This document shows, piece after piece, positions 16,917-24,749 of a DNA stretch of 33,606 nt; within the stretch, counting starts at the first letter, position 1; each line of letters begins with the position of its first letter. The notes under the pieces are model-generated. The model searched no databases, was not told the DNA's origin, and was given only the letters and a program-made list of their open reading frames with translations. The stretch spans positions 1 through 33,606 of the forward strand of contig JAGAKH010000025.1 of assembly GCA_017625725.1 (NCBI GenBank). Reading direction: 5' to 3'. The stretch is from Bacteroidales bacterium (lineage in GTDB: Bacteria; Bacteroidota; Bacteroidia; Bacteroidales; UBA932). The position numbers were made by a program, and so were the translations under genes.

Positions 16917-18101
16917 TTATCTGAGTGTGCAGATTACAACCCTGTTCTTATCATTCTCCGCAAAAGGCTGAACTGTGTCTCCCTTATGGCCTGAAGAAAT
17001 TCTCTCTGCAGGTACGCCAAGCTGAACGAGCCTGTTCTTGACAGCAACAGCACGTTTTTCAGAAATCTTCTCGTTGACAGACGCACTTCCAGTGTTCTTG
17101 TCTGCATATCCGACAAGCTCTACGTAGAAGTCCGCATTTGCCTTCATCCAGTCAGCAAGAGCGACAAGCTTTGCATCCTCAGCCTTCCTTATATAAGCTG
17201 ATCCGATAGTAAAGAACACGTCCTTTGAATTTTCACTTGCAATTGCTGCTCTTTCAGCGGCAGCTTTTTCAGCAGCAGCTTTTTCAGCGGCAGCTTTTTC
17301 AGCAGCAGCTTTTTCAGCAGCAGCTTTTTCAGCAGCAGCCTTCTCAGCGGCAAGTCTTGCTGCTTCAGCGGCAACAGCAGCGGCGGCAGCAGCAGCGGCA
17401 GCAGCTTCTTCAGCAGCGATCTTGTCTGCATACGCCTGTGACGGCCTTGTATTCTTGCCAAGACGGAACTTCAGACCAGCAAGCACATTGATCTGCCAGT
17501 CTGCATTTCCTGCCTTCTTTGAGTTGAAGTGATCAGAAAGAATATTTGCATTACTCTCGAGTCCGAGGCTGATAGCATCGCTGAGACGGAAATCTACACC
17601 AAGTCCCACACGTGCAGGAACAAAGAACTTATTCTCCCAATAATACTGAAGAAGACCACCCTGATACTTAGCCGCAGCTGAATTATCAAAGCCATAAGCC
17701 CCACCTACTCCTGCCAGCACATAAGCCGAGCACAATCTCTGGTGATCAAATCCTCCGATAAGACTGGTAAGGTCCAGAATGAGGTCTGCATTCACCTGAC
17801 CAAAACGGAAAGCATAGATATCCTGTGCAGTAACTGCTGCTCCTTTGCCCTGCCATCCGCCTACACCAAGACGAAGTCCAAGAGCATGATGGAAGTTCCA
17901 CTGTGCCGATACTGCAGCTGCTGGGGAAAGAAGATCCCAAAGGCTTGCCTCACCAATTGTACCAGCTACGCCACCCTGAACTCCAATGCTCCAATGGGGA
18001 CGGAACTCCAGACTCTCGTCACTCTTGCTCTGCTGTGCAAAAACGGCACTTCCTGACACAATGAGAAGTGCGGCAGCGACCATCAAATGTTTAATCTTCA
18101 T
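16917..18101 (-). CDS. OmpA-family outer-membrane protein with Ala/Lys/Glu repeat linker
   Basis: Links the outer membrane to peptidoglycan. The signal peptide ends near SAVFAQQ. Residues about 30-217 form an eight-strand-type barrel. Residues about 217-290 are an alanine-rich linker with six or so A-A-E-K-A units, probably a rigid helix across the periplasm. Residues about 291-394 are an OmpA C-terminal domain: VGYADKNTG, ISEKRAVAVKNRL, and NKNRVVI with the Asp and Arg that bind diaminopimelate. The length is 394. A 60-85-base leader and two TAnnTTTG boxes lie upstream. It is the first gene of an operon with the large coiled-coil lipoprotein. Confidence 0.93.
   Translation of the reverse strand: MKIKHLMVAAALLIVSGSAVFAQQSKSDESLEFRPHWSIGVQGGVAGTIGEASLWDLLSPAAAVSAQWNFHHALGLRLGVGGWQGKGAAVTAQDIYAFRFGQVNADLILDLTSLIGGFDHQRLCSAYVLAGVGGAYGFDNSAAAKYQGGLLQYYWENKFFVPARVGLGVDFRLSDAISLGLESNANILSDHFNSKKAGNADWQINVLAGLKFRLGKNTRPSQAYADKIAAEEAAAAAAAAAAVAAEAARLAAEKAAAEKAAAEKAAAEKAAAEKAAAEKAAAERAAIASENSKDVFFTIGSAYIRKAEDAKLVALADWMKANADFYVELVGYADKNTGSASVNEKISEKRAVAVKNRLVQLGVPAERISSGHKGDTVQPFAENDKNRVVICTLR
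17246..17353 (-). repeat. 15-bp in-frame tandem repeat in the OmpA linker
   Basis: About seven copies of a 15-bp unit, read on the + strand as CAGCAGCTTTTTCAG with CAGCGG variants. It encodes A-A-E-K-A-type units on the - strand. Because the unit is 15 bp, gain or loss changes linker length without shifting frame. Confidence 0.9.
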
Positions 18102-18147
18102 AAGTCACTTCGGTTTTTTAGTTGTTTATTACATCACGTAATGATTC

Positions 18148-18166
18148 TGCAGGACACGACCCTGCA
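18148..18166 (-). promoter_or_regulatory. Hairpin in the OmpA-operon leader
   Basis: A 6-bp stem, TGCAGG (18148-18153) with CCTGCA (18161-18166), lies within the transcribed leader if the upstream box at 18183-18190 is used. It could stabilize an abundant mRNA; the role is inferred. Confidence 0.4.
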
Positions 18167-18174
18167 CAAAATTA
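18167..18174 (-). promoter_or_regulatory. Second candidate -7 box (TAATTTTG) for the OmpA operon
   Basis: The complement reads TAATTTTG, matching TAnnTTTG, 66 bases before the OmpA-family start. It is the weaker of two tandem candidates because no TTG sits at the right distance upstream. Confidence 0.35.
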
Positions 18175-18182
18175 GTAATGCA

Positions 18183-18213
18183 CAAAGGTAAGCCATTTTT
18201 TTTAATTCGGCAA
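18183..18213 (-). promoter_or_regulatory. Promoter of the OmpA-lipoprotein operon
   Basis: On the - strand TTG (18211-18213) is followed after 20 bases, including an A-rich run, by TACCTTTG (18183-18190). This fits the Bacteroidota -33/-7 pattern well and predicts a leader of about 75 bases. The rest of the 18102-18450 gap holds the leader hairpin, this promoter and the terminator of the next gene upstream; I see nothing else in it. Confidence 0.65.
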
Positions 18214-18361
18214 CAACTTTTCTAAAAAACTGTAACAAATTGCATGACATGCCTGTTTTGGAATTATATGACTGACCATTTATTATGTTGCCACCAATAT
18301 AATCTTGAAGGCAGTACTGACATAAGCTGCCGATGAAAATACTCAGACGAAGATCTGCCAT

Positions 18362-18405
18362 AAGAAAAGCAGAGACCTGTTCCCAGGAGGGGGACAGGTC
18401 TCTGC
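18362..18405 (-). terminator. Terminator after the EF-hand protein gene
   Basis: A 12-bp stem (18369-18380 with 18394-18405), extended by further G-C pairs past one bulge. On the - strand it is followed by TTTTCTTA. It lies about 45 bases past the stop of the 745-residue gene. Confidence 0.9.
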
Positions 18406-18450
18406 AACATCCGACTTGACTGCCGGATCATATATTCATAATAAAACTTA

Positions 18451-20688
18451 TTATTCCTCAACCGGTGTTTCCATGACTACTTCTTCGACTACTTCCTCAA
18501 CTACTTCTTCGACTACTTCTTCGTCACAGCATTGGAAAGGTGAATTGAATCCAGCCCATGAGAGGAGCCCGGTAAGCCAGAGAGAGACAAGGACGACAAT
18601 AATCACAGATAATGAAATAAGCCACTTCTTCCATGGGGCCAAGCCTCTTTTTGCATAAGGATCCTTGAGTTTCATCTTAGGGAATCTGGCAATGTCGGTA
18701 AGTGTTTCTCCGAAAGGTATGCTGATTTTCGAAGATGCATTGACAGCCCAGCCATTGGCATTTAGGAGAGGAGCGATATTGCGGCGGCGTAGCTTCATCC
18801 ATGCCATGATCATTGCAGGTCCGGAAATAATGAGCATCACTCCCACAAAGGCAAGTATAACCTGCCACCATGCCAGAGCAAATATTCCTTTTGCAAGGCT
18901 GGCAATGGCAGAACCGATCATTCCGACGGCCATTCCCAAGGCAGCAAAGATTCCGGCAAACTTACCGATGTCGAAAGGCTGGGCCTGAGCCGGCGGAGTT
19001 CCGGCAGGCTGAGCAGGGACAGCAGCCGGAGCCGCATTGATCTTGGCTGTAGCATCCTTCATCATCTTGGCATCCTTGTCAGCGGCATTCTTGCTGATAA
19101 GATTCTCAACAGCCTTTGCCATTCTACGGTATGGAGACCAGAAAGCCTGAGCGACACTGATCGGATTATCAACAACCTTGGTTATGACAGCATCCCATTC
19201 GCATCCTGAATTATCATAGTAGACAGCATTCTTTCCTACAATCAGATCACCGATCTCACCTACAGTGACAGCAGCTACGATCTGTATCTTGGCCGGAGAG
19301 GCCTTCGTCGTGCAATCGCAGTAGACAAGGAACATTCCGCTTGTGGGAGCCATCGTACTGTGCTTGCCCATATCTGCTACATTCATACAGAAACGGCACT
19401 CTCTCTGATCGATGAGAAGTCTTCCTGACTGGAAGATGGCCGTTGTCTTACTGTCCTTGTCATAGAAGTCGTTCAAGGTTACGAAATTTCTTAAAAGCCT
19501 GTAGAAGTCTCGGTTAAGATGAAGGAACTTATCTACCAATGCGATATTGTCGGCTTCTGCCTTGAGAGATGCATCTTCCGCTACAAGCGAAAGCAAGGCT
19601 TCCTTTCTGTCCTGAGCCAGGAAACTCTTTACGGCATCAATGCCAAGAGTCTCTACAACCTCCCCTGCCTTGGAGCTCTTCCAGGATGTGTAGGCTGCAA
19701 AACGTGCTCCGATCGCATTCCAGTCTTCCTCTGTCAGCACTTTCGCCTCAGACATCTCCATTATCGACATCAATGTCCTGAACTTATCGTTCCATGCAGG
19801 ATTCACAGGAGCAGACAGTTCTATCTCCGGCCTGCCTGTAACACGTGATATAGGATATGCTGCTATCTCGGCCATTTTTTCTGAAAGATTGTCAGCACTG
19901 ATGGCACCTATGAGAGAAGTCTGGACATCCAAGGCAGAGACGCTATCAGGAGAGAAGGCAGCAAGAGCAGACCTGACGAAAAAGTCACGGACCTTTGCAT
20001 CCAGATCATTATATAAGGCAATCGCTTCATCTGTCCTATCTCCACATGGTGCCTCAACAGCTGCATCAAGCCATGATGCATAATCGGCAAGATTCTTATA
20101 GAAAGCCTCTATGATTTCCGCTGTGATTCCGTTTTCTCCGCTCCTGTCAGCCACACCGCCAATGACAGCCAGTGCAGCTGCTATGGCTGATTTATCTTCC
20201 TGGATGTCAGCAGAAGCCTCAGTTATCACTCCGTCGCCGTTAAAGCGGGTCTTGGAGAAGATGGATGCAATATCTGCAGCCTCTACTAGAGAGATGATTG
20301 TCCCCTCTTTCCCCAGATTGCCCAGTATCTGTCGGGCTGAAGAATAAAGAATCTTTCCGGTCTCATTTTCAAGGTTGAACTGTTCGATGTCGAAAAAATC
20401 CTTGCCTTCAAGAAATACATCAGGATTACGGACTGCTGAAGTCATCCACTTGGAAGTACATATGACATCATTCACGCGGATCTTGCCATCACCGTCGCAA
20501 TCCATATATAAAAGACTTTTCTCATCAATCTCCAGACCCTTGACAGGGCATGACAAGACAGTCCACATTTTAGGATCCAGTTCATCCAGATGTGCGATAT
20601 CTGCACCGGATCTGATCTTTACACGTGAAGCTCCGCCTATATTCTGGAACTCCCATTTGTAGCCTTTGTTCTTATTGATAATAGCCAT
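18451..20688 (-). CDS. EF-hand-containing membrane protein, function unknown
   Basis: A 745-residue protein that I cannot name. It has no signal peptide. A canonical EF-hand loop runs D63-C-D65-G-D67-G-K-I-R-V-N-D74. A second, degenerate one (FNGDGVITEA, residues 149-158) has Arg in place of the first Asp. A helical middle is followed by two Cys pairs (CRFC and CDC, about 425-455) that could bind metal, then a conserved-looking segment VGKNAVYYDN...NPISVAQAFWSPYRR. A Pro/Ala/Gln linker leads to two or three hydrophobic segments (about 585-645) and one more near 702-725, and the tail is an E-E-V-V repeat. The N-terminal two thirds is probably cytoplasmic. It is a single-gene unit with its own promoter and terminator. 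Confidence 0.85.
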   Translation of the reverse strand: MAIINKNKGYKWEFQNIGGASRVKIRSGADIAHLDELDPKMWTVLSCPVKGLEIDEKSLLYMDCDGDGKIRVNDVICTSKWMTSAVRNPDVFLEGKDFFDIEQFNLENETGKILYSSARQILGNLGKEGTIISLVEAADIASIFSKTRFNGDGVITEASADIQEDKSAIAAALAVIGGVADRSGENGITAEIIEAFYKNLADYASWLDAAVEAPCGDRTDEAIALYNDLDAKVRDFFVRSALAAFSPDSVSALDVQTSLIGAISADNLSEKMAEIAAYPISRVTGRPEIELSAPVNPAWNDKFRTLMSIMEMSEAKVLTEEDWNAIGARFAAYTSWKSSKAGEVVETLGIDAVKSFLAQDRKEALLSLVAEDASLKAEADNIALVDKFLHLNRDFYRLLRNFVTLNDFYDKDSKTTAIFQSGRLLIDQRECRFCMNVADMGKHSTMAPTSGMFLVYCDCTTKASPAKIQIVAAVTVGEIGDLIVGKNAVYYDNSGCEWDAVITKVVDNPISVAQAFWSPYRRMAKAVENLISKNAADKDAKMMKDATAKINAAPAAVPAQPAGTPPAQAQPFDIGKFAGIFAALGMAVGMIGSAIASLAKGIFALAWWQVILAFVGVMLIISGPAMIMAWMKLRRRNIAPLLNANGWAVNASSKISIPFGETLTDIARFPKMKLKDPYAKRGLAPWKKWLISLSVIIVVLVSLWLTGLLSWAGFNSPFQCCDEEVVEEVVEEVVEEVVMETPVEE
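18476..18523 (-). repeat. 12-bp tandem repeat encoding an E-E-V-V tail
   Basis: Four 12-bp units (ACTACTTCTTCG with one variant) encode E-E-V-V repeats near the C-terminus of the EF-hand protein. The unit is a multiple of three, so copy number can vary in frame. Confidence 0.9.
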
Positions 20689-20725
20689 ATTTGAAATAAT
20701 TGATTGCCGTTTTGGTTAAAACTTT

Positions 20726-20754
20726 CAAATATAGCCATTTTTTGACAAAATCAA
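20726..20754 (-). promoter_or_regulatory. Promoter of the EF-hand protein gene
   Basis: On the - strand TTG (20752-20754) is followed after 18 bases by TATATTTG (20726-20733), 38 bases before the start codon. It is a good match to the Bacteroidota -33/-7 pattern. Confidence 0.65.
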
Positions 20755-20984
20755 TCCTTCTTCCTGAATATGAGATTATTGGTCATGGGGGGCTCAGCAT
20801 TCCGGAAATGGATTCCGATCCGTGTGACTGAAATAACGGCATACATATATATATTATAACCAAGAGACACACTGAACACTATGCCATAAGGCAGTCCCGG
20901 CCATATTATATTCCATTTGTACTTCAGGATGGCATCATAAGTATATAATCCATGTATTGAGACGGCAAAGAGAATTGATTTGTA
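20751..20984 (-). pseudogene. Possible gene remnant (77 open codons, no start)
   Basis: This is the main content of the 20689-21036 gap. One - strand frame stays open for 77 codons in A/T-rich DNA and ends with a TGA at 20751-20753. It reads, in part, YKWNIIWPGLPYGIVFSVSL, then NAEPPMTNNLIFRKKD. There is no ATG near its beginning; the first in-frame ATG leaves only about 33 residues. The hydrophobic middle and charged end look like the C-terminus of a membrane protein. It may be a decayed gene or chance; the family is not recognised. Confidence 0.3.
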
Positions 20985-21004
20985 TTAATATTTAGCTATA
21001 TTTG
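20975..21004 (+). promoter_or_regulatory. Promoter of the small outer-membrane barrel gene
   Basis: TTG at 20975-20977 is followed after 19 bases by TATATTTG at 20997-21004, 32 bases before the ATG at 21037. It is a good match to the Bacteroidota -33/-7 pattern. Confidence 0.65.
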
Positions 21005-21036
21005 TGGTCTCGTAGATACTAAAACACATTACAGTC

Positions 21037-21615
21037 ATGAAAAAGATTTTACTGACCATATCATTAATTGCGGCATGCCTGTCTGTTGAAGCACAACCGA
21101 AATCAGCGGGTATCAGAATTGGTGCAGACGGCATAGATGCTGATTACCTGCACTCAATATCTTCAGACAAATTCATCGAAGGAAATATAGGTCTCGATTT
21201 CGGTTTTGAAGCCAACGGCAATGCCGGCATCAAGGCAACCGGAATACTTAACTTCATATGGGGCCATCCTGCGTGGACAGACAAAGGAAGATGGACTTTA
21301 TACGCAGGTCCCGGTATTTCTCTGGGATTTGTGGATGACAGAGTTCCATACGACATCATGAACATGAGATTCAACTATTTCGACTCCGGATTCATGATAG
21401 GACTTGTTGGACAGGTGGGTATTGAATATGCCTTCGAGGGTATTCCTGTTCAGGTTGCAATTGACATGAGACCGTGCATAGGCCTTCATGTCAATGACGG
21501 TTCTTTCAGAATACCTAACACAGACACGAAGGTAACCTATGAAAGCAAGGTCGGATTCTATGACAATGGGCTTTACGGAATGATTCCTTCCGTATCAATC
21601 AGATACAGGTTTTAG
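21037..21615 (+). CDS. Small outer-membrane beta-barrel protein
   Basis: A 192-residue exported protein. A signal peptide (LLTISLIAACLSVEAQ) is followed by short alternating strands such as WTLYAGPGISLGFV and VGQVGIEYAF. It ends in SIRYRF, with the terminal Phe typical of barrels handled by the BAM machinery. The size fits an eight-strand barrel of the OmpW/OMP_b-brl type. The Cys in the signal region is not in a convincing lipobox. It has its own promoter and is followed by an 18-bp hairpin shared with the convergent lipocalin-like gene. No ligand can be inferred. Confidence 0.8.
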   Translation: MKKILLTISLIAACLSVEAQPKSAGIRIGADGIDADYLHSISSDKFIEGNIGLDFGFEANGNAGIKATGILNFIWGHPAWTDKGRWTLYAGPGISLGFVDDRVPYDIMNMRFNYFDSGFMIGLVGQVGIEYAFEGIPVQVAIDMRPCIGLHVNDGSFRIPNTDTKVTYESKVGFYDNGLYGMIPSVSIRYRF

Positions 21616-21650
21616 AAACTGCCCGGATTCATCGGAAGCCTTTCAACACA

Positions 21651-21702
21651 ATCAGGGCTGCTTACTAAAAAGTCTTATGACTGATTAGTAAGCAGCCCTG
21701 AT
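21651..21702. terminator. 18-bp perfect hairpin between convergent genes
   Basis: Arms 21651-21668 and 21685-21702 are perfectly complementary, and the loop holds a further 4-bp AGTC/GACT pairing. It lies between the stops of the barrel gene (+) and the lipocalin-like gene (-), so it can terminate both. Neither side has a good T run. Confidence 0.75.
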
Positions 21703-21717
21703 CATATCAAGCCGTGT

Positions 21718-22131
21718 CTACTGTTTGACCAATGTAATGTCAAGTCTGGCAGAAATCTCATCAACATCAAGATCAGAGGTAAGCATAATCGTATTATCAA
21801 CGATGTTCACACCTGGTATCTGAACTATTTCCCCATCTGAGGTAATTGAAAGGTTGCCATCAGCATAGGTATAGGTAAATACCAGATCGTCAGGAACTTC
21901 CATGCCTGGGAGAGTACCTGAGACAAGGCCTCTTCCTGTTCCGTCAGCATTGAAGATAAACTCCATGCTGATCTGTCCCTTGGAAAGGTCGAATGACATA
22001 GGCGGCATGCCCTCGATTGTCATGGAAAGTGAAGTTGCCTTCCAGATTCCTACGATAGGATTTACGTCCTCTTTCGTGCAGGCAGCCATCGTCAGGACAA
22101 CTGCTGCAAGTGCGATTAAAAATCTTTTCAT
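21718..22131 (-). CDS. Lipocalin-like lipoprotein
   Basis: A small predicted lipoprotein of 137 residues. I place the start at ATG 22131 rather than 12 codons upstream, because MKRFLIALAAVVLTMAAC is then a clean signal peptide with a lipobox Cys at residue 18. The mature part begins VNPIVGIWKATSLSM, like the opening G-x-W motif of Bacteroidales lipocalin-like domains, and contains the FNADGTG turn and repeated beta strands. The ligand is unknown. It starts 32 bases after the small TPR-like gene and is probably co-transcribed with it. Other small beta-barrel lipoproteins would look similar. Confidence 0.75.
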   Translation of the reverse strand: MKRFLIALAAVVLTMAACTKEDVNPIVGIWKATSLSMTIEGMPPMSFDLSKGQISMEFIFNADGTGRGLVSGTLPGMEVPDDLVFTYTYADGNLSITSDGEIVQIPGVNIVDNTIMLTSDLDVDEISARLDITLVKQ

Positions 22132-22163
22132 TGAAATAATAATTATGGTTAAACTGTCATTTC

Positions 22164-22379
22164 TCAAGGGTTGAGAAGGTCCACATTGACAAAGCCATTG
22201 ATTTCCTGAATAAGTTCAATCGAGGCCTCGCATTTTGCCTTCAGTTCATCAGATGCATCAGGAGATGAAATCGCTGCACGGAAGTCATTGATTGCTTCTC
22301 CGAATCTTTTATTCTGTCTATGAACTACGGCAGATCCATAAAGATCTGCAGCAGTAACTGTCTTTTCTGAATTTCCCAT
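22164..22379 (-). CDS. Small TPR-like protein
   Basis: A 71-residue cytoplasmic protein. I choose ATG 22379 because the 11 codons upstream fall within the GH3 terminator. The segment ADLYGSAVVHRQNKRFGEAI then NDFRAAI fits a TPR helix pair. It is followed by a second helical segment ending INGFVNVDLLNP. It recalls a family of short Bacteroidales TPR proteins with an Asn-Pro C-terminus; this is from memory. TPR units mediate protein binding, and the partner is unknown. It begins 4 bases past the terminator hairpin region of the glycan operon and precedes the lipocalin-like gene. Confidence 0.65.
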   Translation of the reverse strand: MGNSEKTVTAADLYGSAVVHRQNKRFGEAINDFRAAISSPDASDELKAKCEASIELIQEINGFVNVDLLNP

Positions 22380-22382
22380 GAA

Positions 22383-22432
22383 GCAAAAATAATAAAACCG
22401 TTTTGATTTCATGAATTAATCAAAACGGTTTT
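22383..22432 (-). terminator. Terminator of the glycan utilization operon
   Basis: A perfect 15-bp stem (22394-22408 with 22418-22432) and a 9-base loop. On the - strand it is followed by ATTATTTTTGC. It lies 19 bases after the GH3 stop. The small TPR-like gene begins immediately beyond it, so that gene needs read-through or a hidden promoter. Confidence 0.92.
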
Positions 22433-22451
22433 TAATTATTTTACCTGACAA

Positions 22452-24734
22452 TTACTTCAGAATGAACGAAGCTTCGTTCTTAGCACGTGAATCCGTTCCG
22501 ATGAACACCTTGAACTCACCTGGTTCTGCCACGAATTCGAGATCTGAATTATAGTGGCTCATCAGTTCCTCAGTAATTTCGAAGGAAACGGTCTTGCTTT
22601 CGCCCGGTTCAAGAGCGATCTTCTCGAATCCCTTAAGTTCACGTACCGGACGTGTTGTTGTGCCCACAACATCCTGGAGATACATCTGAACGACTTCCTT
22701 ACCAGCCACCTTACCTGTGTTGGTCACTGTCACTTCTGCCTTAACGCTTCCACCCTTTGCAACTTCAGCAGCACTGAGAGTTACAGGGCTGTACTCGAAT
22801 GTCGTGTATGAAAGGCCATATCCGAAAGGATAAAGAGGATCATTGTCAACATCGAGATAGTTTGAACGGAATTTCTCGAACCAGCGACCCTCAAGAAGAG
22901 GACGACCGGTATTCTTGGCTGCATAGTAAAGAGGAATCTGACCGACGTTCTTAGGGAAGGTCATGGTAAGCTTTCCTGATGGGTTTACGTCGCCAAAGAG
23001 GACATCAGCCACTGCGTCAGCTGTCTCACTGCCTCCGAACCACACATCGAGGATTGCAGGCACATTTTCAGCCTCCCAGTTGAGAGTTATAGGACGACCG
23101 TTGAAGAGGACAAGCACAACAGGCTTTCCTGTTGCAACGAGAGCCTTGAGAAGCTTCTGCTGAACGTCCGGAATAGAGATTTCTGTTCTGCATGAGCTTT
23201 CTCCGCTCATCTCTGAAGCCTCTCCGAGAGCTGCTACGATCACATCTGAACGCCTTGCAACTGCAAGAGCCTCGTTAAGGAGCTGGGCGTCTGTGCGGTT
23301 GTCTCTGCCGAGTTCACGTCCGAACATTGTAGAACGCATCTCGAGATCGAAGTCAGAAACAAGATTGGATCCCTTTGCATAAAGCACTTCAGCCTTGCCC
23401 TTCACTGCATCTGCAAGACCTTCGCGGAGGGTCTTAGGCACATCAAGACGAGCTGCAACGCTCCATGTACCAGGCATGTTGCTTCTTGTGTCGGCAAGAG
23501 GGCCGATGAGACCGATCGTACCCTTCTTCTTCAAAGGAAGGACTCCTTCGTTCTTGAGAAGCACGAAGCTCTCAGAAGCGATTTCTCTTGCAATATCTCT
23601 GTGTTCCTGGCAGTAAACCTCTTTAGCAGCCTCTTCCGCTCTACAGAACTTGTATGGATCCTCAAAGAGCCCGAGTCTGTATTTTGCTTCAAGGATGCGA
23701 CGGCAGGCAAGGTCAATGTCCTTCATGCTCAACATACCCTTGTCAAGAGCATTCTTTACGTTAACGATGAATCCCTCGCTGACCATATCCATGTCGACAC
23801 CAGCCTTGAGAGCCTGGACGCTGACTGACTCGAAGTCACCTACACCATGAGCTATCATCTCGAATATTCCGGTGTAGTCTGTGACAACGAAACCGTCGAA
23901 GTTCCACTGATCGCGGAGAACATCGGTAAGAAGCCAATGGTTTCCTGTTGCAGGAACACCGTCAATTTCATTGAAAGAAGCCATCACAGAACCTGCTCCG
24001 GCATCAATTGCTGCCTTATATGGTGGGAAATACTCGTTATACATGCGGATACGGCTCATGTCTACTGTGCTGTAGTCACGTCCGGCCTCAGGAGCTCCGT
24101 AAAGTGCAAAATGCTTTACGCAAGCAAGAATCTGGTCGTTGCTGGTAAGCTGGGTTTCCTTGTCCGGTCCCTGATATCCACGTACCATCGCCTCAGCTAT
24201 GCGGCAGCCGAGATAGGTATCCTCACCTGAACCTTCGCTTACACGTCCCCATCTGGCATCTCTTGACACGTCAACCATAGGGCTGAATGTCCAGCAGATA
24301 CCGTCAGCCGAAGCCTCTTCTGCTGCGATACGTGCAGATTTTTCAACGGCTTCCATATTCCATGAGCATGAGAGTCCGAGAGGAATAGGGAAAATAGTCT
24401 CGTAACCGTGAATCACGTCCATACCGAAAAGGATCGGAATACCCAGACGGGATTCTTCAACTGCGATTCTCTGTACATCTCTGATCTTGTCTGCTCCCTT
24501 GAGGTTGAAAAGTCCTCCTACCTCTCCCTTGCGGATTCGCTCGGAAACATTGCTGCTCTTCGCCTGTCCGGTCACGATGTCTCCTGCTACCGGAAGATTG
24601 AGCTGACCGATCTTTTCTTCTACTGTCATCTTGGACATCAAGTCATCAACAAACTTGTCCATCTCGCTCTGCGGCGTTGCACATCCGAAAAGTGCAAGGC
24701 ATACCGCACTGATAATCACTAGTTTCTTGTTCAT
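22452..24734 (-). CDS. GH3 beta-glucosidase lipoprotein (BglX-like)
   Basis: Retaining exo-acting beta-glucosidase. The lipobox LFGC (Cys18) places it in the envelope, probably facing the periplasm. The catalytic (beta/alpha)8 domain carries KHFALYGAPEAGRDY and the nucleophile Asp near residue 283 in FDGFVVTDYTG. The second alpha/beta domain and a C-terminal FnIII-like domain (after DPLYPFGYGLSYTTFEYS) complete the BglX layout at 760 residues. Sophorose-preferring GH3 enzymes are known beside GH144 genes, so release of glucose from beta-1,2-glucooligosaccharides is the likely role here. GH3 specificity cannot be read from sequence alone. It is the last gene of the operon, 15 bases after the GH144 gene. 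Confidence 0.93.
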   Translation of the reverse strand: MNKKLVIISAVCLALFGCATPQSEMDKFVDDLMSKMTVEEKIGQLNLPVAGDIVTGQAKSSNVSERIRKGEVGGLFNLKGADKIRDVQRIAVEESRLGIPILFGMDVIHGYETIFPIPLGLSCSWNMEAVEKSARIAAEEASADGICWTFSPMVDVSRDARWGRVSEGSGEDTYLGCRIAEAMVRGYQGPDKETQLTSNDQILACVKHFALYGAPEAGRDYSTVDMSRIRMYNEYFPPYKAAIDAGAGSVMASFNEIDGVPATGNHWLLTDVLRDQWNFDGFVVTDYTGIFEMIAHGVGDFESVSVQALKAGVDMDMVSEGFIVNVKNALDKGMLSMKDIDLACRRILEAKYRLGLFEDPYKFCRAEEAAKEVYCQEHRDIAREIASESFVLLKNEGVLPLKKKGTIGLIGPLADTRSNMPGTWSVAARLDVPKTLREGLADAVKGKAEVLYAKGSNLVSDFDLEMRSTMFGRELGRDNRTDAQLLNEALAVARRSDVIVAALGEASEMSGESSCRTEISIPDVQQKLLKALVATGKPVVLVLFNGRPITLNWEAENVPAILDVWFGGSETADAVADVLFGDVNPSGKLTMTFPKNVGQIPLYYAAKNTGRPLLEGRWFEKFRSNYLDVDNDPLYPFGYGLSYTTFEYSPVTLSAAEVAKGGSVKAEVTVTNTGKVAGKEVVQMYLQDVVGTTTRPVRELKGFEKIALEPGESKTVSFEITEELMSHYNSDLEFVAEPGEFKVFIGTDSRAKNEASFILK

Positions 24735-24749
24735 AAAAATATGTGTTGG

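Noticed and set aside
17225-17491. Gln/Leu-rich + strand ORF of 88 codons
   Set aside because: It is the antisense reading of the 15-bp repeat tract in the OmpA linker.
18134-18361. 75-codon - strand ORF upstream of the OmpA gene
   Set aside because: It covers the operon promoter and starts next to the preceding terminator; no family resemblance.
22380-22412. Eleven-codon N-terminal extension of the small TPR-like protein
   Set aside because: These codons fall inside the GH3 terminator hairpin and its T run; the internal ATG at 22379 is the better start.
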